A program made the position numbers and the translations under genes. The notes beneath the pieces were generated by a model that saw nothing but the letters and a program-made list of their open reading frames with translations, did no database searches and had not been told where the DNA came from. Source: Porites lobata (lineage: Eukaryota > Cnidaria > Anthozoa > Scleractinia > Poritidae). From it: 64,000 bases of DNA. Within the stretch, counting starts at the first letter, position 1; each line of letters starts with the position of its first letter. The stretch is taken from contig CALNXK010000022.1 in assembly GCA_942486035.1 (NCBI GenBank), positions 331,001-395,000 on the forward strand. Reading direction: 5' to 3'. Positions 56,317-64,000 of the stretch are shown piece after piece.

Positions 56317-59300
56317 ATGCCTACTTTTTCTGAACAACCGAGTTATGTAGACTACGATGCGGCAAGAAAACGGGCGTTTTTTTGTATACTGTTAGGGCTC
56401 CTGGCTGCTCAAGTTGGACGTAAGTGTTAAGCGTTCTTTACTCTTTTTTTGTAACTGAATTCAATTCTGTAGGTTCATGTTAGTAGTTCTTTAAATGACC
56501 TGTCTTAGTGTTGTTGTTATGTTTTATGTAGACCCGCATGAGTCAAAATGTGATAGAAAAAAAGAACCACTCCCACTTTTCAACACATGCAAACAAGAGC
56601 TTTGTAGAAAAATATGCATGCCCCGACATGTAAAGAAACTTATCGGCGATATAAGTATAAAGTATCTTATGTAACAAGCTAAAATGTATGTTCGGTGAAT
56701 TTTACTATTATCGGTCATCAATGTTAAAAGAATATTCCCGTACAGGGATTTACAATCAATAAATGGGACTCGAATTTTCAGCGTACGATTAAAATTATAG
56801 TAGCTCTCGTGTACTGAGTTAGTAATTTCCGTTTTTGTTTTTTTTTTGTTTGTTTTCCGCTTTACTTTTTTTTAAGGTTTTTTTCACCTTAACGGTTTGT
56901 GGATGAGGGAAAAAACCACTGAACAGCATTTTCCTGTAGTACTGTTTACTATGCAAATATATGTACATCAAAGACAACACAAAGTTTGACCACCCAGGAA
57001 TGTACAGTATAGTCAGTTTCCATTTAGTTTTGGTAAATAATTCGTACTTGAATTTTAAACTACTAGTCCCTACATATTCACAAATTGGTTCTTTTCTGTT
57101 TGTCCCGATTTTGAGTGATTTTTGTGAAATCAAATGAAGTTTAATTATTAGCACAACAAAAATCATATCTGGGATTCTATAAACACGTGGCCCTTTGTTG
57201 ACACAGGACTAGACTTCTGATGGGTCAATTCAAGTTAGAGTAGATGTATTCTTCTGCGGTTTATGAGCAGTGAGCTGATTAGTTGCATGCATTTCAATTC
57301 CGCTGCGAGACGAAGTTGAGTGTTTGTGATAGAGATATGACCTGACCCTGCAACCTTGGTAAACTGGCGAGTCAACGTCCATGAACTCGTTGCCTAGAAA
57401 CCTCGTGAACAAATGTAAAATGTCCAAAAAATATTTACTTTGCGAGACGTTTGAAAATTAAGAAGGTAAACAACATGCTTGCTAGATATTTAGTTTTGAC
57501 AGCTTCATTTGAATTTTAGTGTAAGAATTTATCTTTGCCGCTGATTGAGGAACAAAAACCCAGCAGACTAAGTATCATTTTTAGAGTCAATTAATTTTCA
57601 TTAATCAATGGAGTTTTTAATCACGGGTTTACACAGGGCGGCATTTCAGAACGTGTTTACTTTACTTAAAAGGTGTTTTGTCGGTGTACGTCTCTATATT
57701 GTTTGATCCCATGAAAAATAAAACTAATTACTACAGTGGAACCTTCATTCAGGGGACACCCCTTGGGAAAGAACCAAATGTCCCTGAATGGAGGTTAAAC
57801 CTGGGATTTGGGAACCTGAAAAAGTGTCCTTTTCCCTTGAATAGAAATGTCCCTTCAATGGAGGCAACAGATACAAAGATTACACTGAATGTAAACAAGT
57901 TTCCGGGACCAAATTTTGTGTCCCCTGAATGGGGGTTTTCCAAAGGAGGAGGTTTTACTGTATCAATTAACTTAAGTTAGTTTTAATTGTTTTAAGTCCC
58001 TGTTGTTCCTCAGTCTTTCCGGTTTTCCTTGCCGGTGTTACAGTGATATCGGCATCCCCGCGTTTCGGGCATCCCCATTCCCAAACCCTTGTGGCATCCC
58101 CTTGACTCGAACAGACTCAACCTCAGCAGTGTACTTAAAGGTAAGAACACTTTGCGCTGATGTCCGCATGTCTTTCAAAAAGCTGACTGTTTTAGTAAGT
58201 ATTTAAACAACTAGTACCTTATTATTGCTTATTTTCGCGCGACTTTCATTTCGCGAATTTGGAACAAATATTTCGCGGCACTTAAATTTCGCGATTTTGT
58301 CGAATCACCGTTTTTCAAGGTATTTAAATTTCGCGAATCAAGTACAATGGTGCTCGTTTTTTAAACTTCCATTTCGCATTTGATTTGATCATAATGAAAT
58401 AGAAACGCAACAGACTGATATAAGCAACGGAGGCACTATTTAACTCGATGGCGCTGCCAATTAGCTTTCAGATAATGATTGCCTCAATGTTTTCCAATGG
58501 ACCTTCGGGAGATAAGGTTGTCTTCCCTTGAACAAGTTCGGATATTTCCGCTACGCTCCATCCTTTTGCAATGTGCCGCTTTCCCATACTGCCTGTCAAC
58601 GGGTCGTAAAGGCTTACCAGCCAGGTGGCTTGTAAGGGGTTGAGCACAGATAGCCTTAAATCGACCTTAATCTCATCAGTGCTAGTTCCGGCCGACTCCA
58701 TTTGTTTCTGAACTTCGGCCGAATACCAAGCTGTAAACATACCTGCACTTTTAATATAAAGGATATGTTGTCCTGTGTTGCAGGACCGTATTCAGCAAGA
58801 TGAGTCAGATGATGAGGAATAAGGACATGCGTTGAACTGAAATAGGTCACTACAAGTAAATTTCGCGTCTTTGATTTTCGCGGCACCTTTTAATTTCACG
58901 AATTTTTTTAAATCTCGAGAATAAGTGATGATAAGGTAACAAACAATATAATTTTAAAATTGCCGTGTCATCTTTTTATTAAAGCTGATTCAAGGATGCC
59001 TTTCAATGGTCAATGAAAACAATAATGGGCAAATTTACGAGATCCTTTCGGATTTTTTTGTAATTTTATAATAGTTAAACTAAAACCAAATTGTGCTTAT
59101 TACTTCTTTGTTGAAAATTCACTTAATTTCGTCTCAATTGCAAACAAAAAGAAATTTATTCGTAGGTTTAAAATATAATCTTAGGATATTTTTGGACAAA
59201 AAATAAAAGTGTAACCAGGAGAGGATGAAAACTTATTCCCCTCTCGCATAAAGTTACGCCATTTGAGGAGCGGCCAGTTGTTGAGCTAACTGGAACTTTC

Positions 59301-62300
59301 TCTTGCTCATTCCTTTCAGCAGTTACATCAACTTTGTCGCCAAGCCTTGCGACTTCTGTGAGCGTTCTTCCTTACTCAGCGGCTTCTCCCGGTGTCGTCG
59401 CCCCTACCCAGACAACATTGTGCCTTTCCTCTACCGCTAGCCCAAGTCTCCCGCAGAGTTCCTCCTTTCAGATTTCCATTCAACTAACCAGTGTAACATG
59501 GTCAGAGGATCTTCTCAACAGAAACAGTTCAAGATTCGCTGCCTTGGCAAAAAACCTTACTGCAGCAGTCTCGCATGTTCTCAAAAGCGTCGGAAATGCC
59601 AGTGTTGACGTTGTAGAATTAAAGCCAGGAAGTGTCATCGCAGTTCTCAAAGTAACCGCTTCAAGCGGCGCTGAGCCTTCCATAAAGACCCAACTTGCAA
59701 ACGACATGAGTGATGGAGACCTTGGTGGGTTTTCTGTTGATCCAAACCTATATTCAGGGTCTATTTTCGACGTCGATTTTAAAGTGAAATTCGCTTGCAA
59801 TGATTCGGCTGCAGACAAGGGTTTTGACCAAAGAGGAGACTTCGAGAACGCTTTAAGCACCGTAATGTCGTCTGATCCCAAATATATTGCCTTTAACATC
59901 ACACATATTGAGTGTCTGAAAGAGGATAACATAACTTTAATAACTACGCGCTTCCAGATAAACGAACCAATATCTCCAAACCCAAACAAAATCCTGAAGA
60001 ACTTGAAGAACGCAGTGGATGCTGGGAAAGTTGGGAATATCTCGGTTGTCCCAGAGTGGAAATCGTTTATTCCCGGAGAAAAACTTTTCCATATAATCGC
60101 TTCCCTGAAAAACGAAAGTAGTAACACGACACAAACCAAAATGGAGCTACAGACGACAATAGCAGACGCATTTAAAGATGACAGGAAATTCAAGTACGTT
60201 AATATTGACATGCCGAGTAATAAGACCGTGGTTATCGATATTGGAATGAGTTCTCAAACTTCTGAGTTACCGTCACAGGGCCTTATCCTTCTGGACAGTG
60301 CTATGCGTTCTGCAAAAATTGGCAGCATAAAACTATTGAAGCCGACTATTCGGGTAACTGTTGACCCTAAATCTCTAATAACAAGAAAGATTTTTGAAGT
60401 TACGTTTTTCCAGAATGTCCCAAGCTGCATCAAGAATGATACAGCTGACAAGAACACCGAGCTCTACAAGAATCTTAGCATGGGCTTCTGGCAGTTTATA
60501 GACGGCAATATAAAAGCTAACAGAAACCTTAAACCACTGTACGTGGAAACTAAAGTCAGAACCTTGAAATGTCACAACTTAACCACAGTTCGTGGGGTAA
60601 GTGATGTGTACATGAGGTCAAACACAGAAGATAAGATCGGCCAGATTCTTGGTCCTCTCTACAAATGTAAAAAGCCTGGGATTTATGACTGGGGTATAAA
60701 GGTACTTCTTAAGACACCAACGCGCCCAGATACCAGTGGGTATTCGGTGCAACTCTATGGAGTATACGTTCATTTGGTGTGTAACAAGCCGAAGCCCCCC
60801 ACCCCGGCACCAACGACTGAACCACCTTCTCAGAATGCTACAAGGCCCGCACTGACTACCATGCCAGAGACGTCGAAACCAACGACAATCAAAGCTACGT
60901 TCCCTACCCTGGGCAGGAAACCGGATCTGTACGTTGAGCTGAAGCTTGGAATGACTTGGGGTGAGCTCTGCCCTAAGCAAGAGACTTTAAAAGAACAAAT
61001 AGCATCCAACGTGCATGACAAAACGGGTACTAAGCTTTCTGCAGATAGGATTATCTATGTCAACGCGGCAAAAAACTGCGCGGATCCCAGTAAAAAGAAC
61101 GAGCAGGCGGAAGTGTGGTTTTATGTCTCAAAATCTGGAACAAAAGAAGTGCACAAGTGTCTCACTTTGAAGGCCTACAAAGTGTTTCTTATGTTCTTTG
61201 GAAACGGAAACACAAAGCAACTCGGACCGGATTTTGAGGAAAAGGTATTGGAAAAGTATTAGATATATGTATGGTGGTTTTCACGTTACCTCATCGCCGC
61301 CATGCTGGTGGATGGTAAACAAAAGATCGCTCATTAGCTCTTTTTGTTTGTCCTCCATGGCCAGCATTTGTTCATTTCACCATTGTTATTTGTGTCTCCC
61401 GCGGATGCATGAAAACCACCTATACAGTAGAGCTGCAAAATGACCATTTTTATGCTAGAGACGTTAAAGTCGTCTTAAGTCCACTGTAACGTCTAGTATA
61501 GAAAAGGTAAATAAGACAGACGCATGTAACGTCTGACGACAGACAATAAATGCGACTAGCATAAAAACGGAACGCCGTAAACTGGGACGCCTTAATGCCC
61601 AACTCGTTCAGAGACGACTTTGAAGAGTCATTGTTGAGTATTTTTTTTCCAGAAACTCTCCCTTTTTTTTCAATGTTACCGTCTCCTTTTATGCATCCCA
61701 TTTTTACACTAGTCAACTTAAACGTCTCAGACCTGAAACACGTCTAGACAACTTTAACGTCTCTAGTATAATGAAAAACGGCCAATGACTGAAGAAATTG
61801 TGCCTTTGCGCGATCTTGTCACTTACATTCTCCTATAGTTTGGGGTAAAGAATGTAATTGGTTTTATCAAGGTTTCGTTTACATTGCAGTTTCACCACGC
61901 CTGAATTCTTCCCAACAAATCTCTCATTGCTTTTTGTCGTAGAATCCAGGGGAAAAGTTTAAAAAGATGAGTGAAAAGCCCTCAAAAAAAAAAGCTAAAT
62001 AGCCCAAGTAAAATACCCCGGTTCTATCAGCGTAGTGATTACTTTTTAATTCTTTGCCGTCTTGCATGTACAAATTGCTATAGGATGAAATGTAATGTTC
62101 TTCAGAAACGTCCTAGCATTTTCTGTTTTCTTTCCCCACACAACTTGCCCTGCTAAATAACCTGTTAATATTGAGTCAGCTCTATTCCACGATAACTGCT
62201 TCTGAATTTTAAGAGAGGTTTTTGAAGCCAAACTTATCTTAAATAACCAAGGTCTCCCTCAATCTCCCTGAGATCTTGACAATGTCTTGAGCGTAAGAAC

Positions 62301-63526
62301 GGTCTTTGAATAAACTGCACGTTAAAACAAGAGACTCATACGAGCTAAAGAGACCCACACGATTAGAGTAGAATGCATTCGTATGACTATTGTTATTCTA
62401 TCCTGAATGGTTATATCCCTAGCAGTATTAAGCCTGGGACAGTGGAGCAAATTAAAGTTACTTCGGTCTAAAGAAACAACGCAACGGCAATGCTTGAGAA
62501 ATAAAGTTCGAGGTGTTAACCGCCGGACCTCTGCCCACCTCCGTATTTTGGGTGCAATGGTAATTTTTTAAACCTATTAGAAATATATATAAATATTAAT
62601 GTTGTGTTAATTTTTCCCGAAAGGTTATTAAAGTAGAGTTGGCTGGAAATGACGCCTCCAAGTACAAAACTAACGATGACAACAAAGTGTCGTCTCTGAC
62701 TGTTATACTGATTGCTGTTGGAGGGGCCGTTGGTTTATTTCTAATGCTTATGGCTTGTTGCTGTGTAAGTTATACATCCTTTATTGGTATACATGTATAT
62801 TCCATTTGCCCTGTGTCCGAAATAAAGGGATACTAGTGGAGCGCAAGGCCCTTTTACAAGGATGTGACACGAGTCATGTTGGCACTGAATTTCGGTAGGT
62901 TCTATCGGGTTTAATTACCGTAAATGCGCAAATAGACCTTTTTCAGACCACGTGATGGTACCCCAGAGGACTGTTTTTTTCAATTGTGGTCCTAAACACC
63001 TGCACCCCCGCGCATATGTATGCATGATTTATGAGAAAGGCAAATTCGACAGAGGGAGAACATCAAGTGGTCTGAATTGGGAAAACAAATCAAACAAGCT
63101 AAAAAGGTCTATTGGTTCCCTTTTCAAATAAATGCCGCAGCCTTCGAATAAGCACTCCTTTGCACAAAATTTATTAAACGTTTCTAGCTATTCTAACTGT
63201 CTGTATCACAGTTGTATTGTTGTGGGAAAAGACGACGCAGACGAAGTCAAAAATATGATTCTGAAAGCTCTGGTCATGCGCTACACGTCATTCATGTTGA
63301 CAATGGCGAAATAGCCTCAGCTGGAACCAAAGGTAAACAGAACAGGAGGAAAGAGGACTCAAAAGGAGATGGAAATAAGAAAAGTAAGAAACAAGATGAT
63401 GGCGCTGACATGAAAGGAGATATGGACAAGAGCAGTCACATCAATGGTGGCTATGACGATATCAACGACTTCAATGCCAACAACAATAACAGCCGCAGCA
63501 TCGACAAAGTAAGAAAAAGTACATAA
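56317..63526 (+). CDS. SEA-repeat mucin-like membrane protein
   Basis: Exons 56317-56419, 59320-61244, 62624-62764 and 63212-63526, with phases 1, 0, 0 and donors GTAAGT, GTATTG, GTAAGT. About 827 aa. The N-terminus ends in a signal-like stretch (KRAFFCILLGLLAAQVG). A Ser/Thr-rich stretch follows, then about four SEA-like modules starting near residue 84; the first has WSEDLLNRNSSRFAALAKN and VVELKPGSVIAVLKVTA. Many N-glycosylation sites are present. A Thr/Pro linker (PTPAPTTEPP) leads to a last SEA-like module with four cysteines, then a membrane segment (LTVILIAVGGAVGLFLMLMA) and a CCC-LYCC-KRRRRR start of a charged cytosolic tail. SEA domains occur in mucins and adhesion proteins at cell surfaces. 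The last exon also has a strong internal donor (AAA/GTAAGA at 63508), so a different C-terminus is possible. Confidence 0.8.
57734..57960. mobile_element. Tc1/mariner-like MITE (TA-CAGTGGAACC)
   Basis: TA on both sides. Left end CAGTGGAACCTTCATTCAGG, right end CCTGAATGGGGGTTTTCC... closing in TTTTACTG. The phrase TCCCTGAATGGAGG recurs inside. It is in intron 1 of the SEA gene. Confidence 0.75.
58215..58938 (-). mobile_element. Inverted-repeat element with a remnant protein frame
   Basis: TACCTTATTATTGCTTATT on the left is inverted at the right (AATAAGTGATGATAAGGTA). Both subterminal parts are rich in TTTCGCG words. A minus-strand frame (58740-58468) reads DLRLSVLNPLQATWLVSLYD then KRHIAKGWSVAEI. 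This resembles the tails of repeat-encoded proteins in invertebrates but is too short to assign. It lies in intron 1 of the SEA gene. Confidence 0.6.
61265..61424. mobile_element. Short MITE with TATGGTGGTTTTCA ends
   Basis: TATGGTGGTTTTCACG on the left and TGAAAACCACCTATA on the right are inverted. About 160 bp, 20 bases after the SEA exon 2 donor. Confidence 0.55.
61443..61783. mobile_element. Inverted-repeat element, CTAGAGACGTTAAAGT ends
   Basis: CTAGAGACGTTAAAGTCGTC on the left and GACAACTTTAACGTCTCTAG on the right are inverted, extended outward by CATTTTTAT and ATAATGAAAAA. Further AACGTCT words lie inside. It is in intron 2 of the SEA gene. Confidence 0.65.
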
Positions 63527-64000
63527 TTAAGAATGTAAGTGGAACATCTGCTCAAGTTATCATTGTAACAAACTGATAGTCAACTTGTCAGAACTTGTTT
63601 TTTTTTTTTTTAGAAGTAGAAACTATGAATGTAAATGAAACAGAAAGTGGATGCTTTATGATATTTTTCTTTTCTTTTTTGCCCCAGCTTTCTTTCTTTC
63701 TTTCTTTCTTTTTTTTTTTTTCGCGCGTTAACATTTTGAATTGTTGGCTTGCACGTTATATCATGGCAGCCATGTTGGTGGCCAAGAATCAGTTGGCCAG
63801 GAATAGAAGCTTCTCTTTTCACTGGAAATCAAGCTGCTTTTGAAAATCGTTACAGAATTTTTGAGTTGCCACTCTTGTCAAGAAACAAAGTAAAAACATC
63901 ATGTTGTCTCAAAATGACGGGCATTGGAAATCTGCAAACGAAAAAGTACGGTTTTACCTGTCAGTCGTTTGTCCTCTAAAATCGTTTTTGCCTCTTGCCA
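63527..64000. other. End of window, downstream of the SEA gene
   Basis: T-rich sequence with a TTTC run near 63690. A T(11)AG acceptor at about 63600-63613 could serve an extra SEA-gene exon, but joined in phase 0 it would stop after one codon. No polyadenylation signal is recognised. Confidence 0.5.

Noticed and set aside
1..64000. CRISPR arrays, operons or bacterial systems
   Set aside because: The DNA is clearly intron-bearing eukaryotic. No regularly spaced identical repeats with unique spacers were seen.

Overview
This is eukaryotic, almost certainly metazoan, nuclear DNA. Genes are split by introns with GT-AG borders, exon phases join consistently, and the products are animal-type proteins: a kinetochore NUF2, EGF-like modules, a Ly6/three-finger domain and SEA-type mucin-like repeats. 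Introns and intergenic DNA are full of short terminal-inverted-repeat elements (MITEs). The overall look fits a cnidarian, most likely an anthozoan such as a stony coral. That assignment is inference, because no taxonomic marker is present.

Layout. 1-6011 (+): the 3' part of gene A, a multi-pass membrane protein whose 5' end lies outside the window. 6012-11409: no convincing gene, several inverted-repeat elements. 11410-19119 (-): gene B, a complete six-exon relative of gene A that adds a type II membrane anchor, EGF-like and other small cysteine modules joined by phase-1 introns, and a 4.3 kb last exon. 20216-24513 (-): gene C, a small single-pass membrane protein in four exons, whose first exon carries only 8 coding bases. 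24514-27750: no gene seen. 27859-46001 (+): a complete 18-exon NUF2 gene, 446 aa, preceded by a CCAAT box and a CHR-like motif. Its introns hold at least a dozen mobile-element remnants. 46200-49870: repeats, including a 906 bp inverted-repeat element built from a TCGGTCGATA-like decamer. 49878-52290 (-): a partial Ly6/uPAR-type three-finger gene with a foldback element lying against its coding sequence. 52300-56316: repeats only. 56317-63526 (+): a secreted or type I membrane protein with SEA-like repeats, a Ser/Thr/Pro linker, one membrane segment and a charged tail.

Genes A and B face each other (convergent) and share the order TM, short loop, TM, long coiled-coil loop, TM, cytosolic loop, TM, loop, TM, tail. 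I do not recognise the family. Gene B has two dibasic (furin-like) sites in its long extracellular loop, the second directly followed by a hydrophobic, glycine-containing segment. Gene A instead has a Lys/Glu-rich cytosolic insertion made of about three tandem repeats. Together they are the most interesting protein-coding content here. Apart from NUF2, the recognisable genes all encode cell-surface or secreted proteins, but nothing shows that they work together.

All calls were made by reading the sequence. Exon borders come from reading frame, phase matching and splice consensus only.
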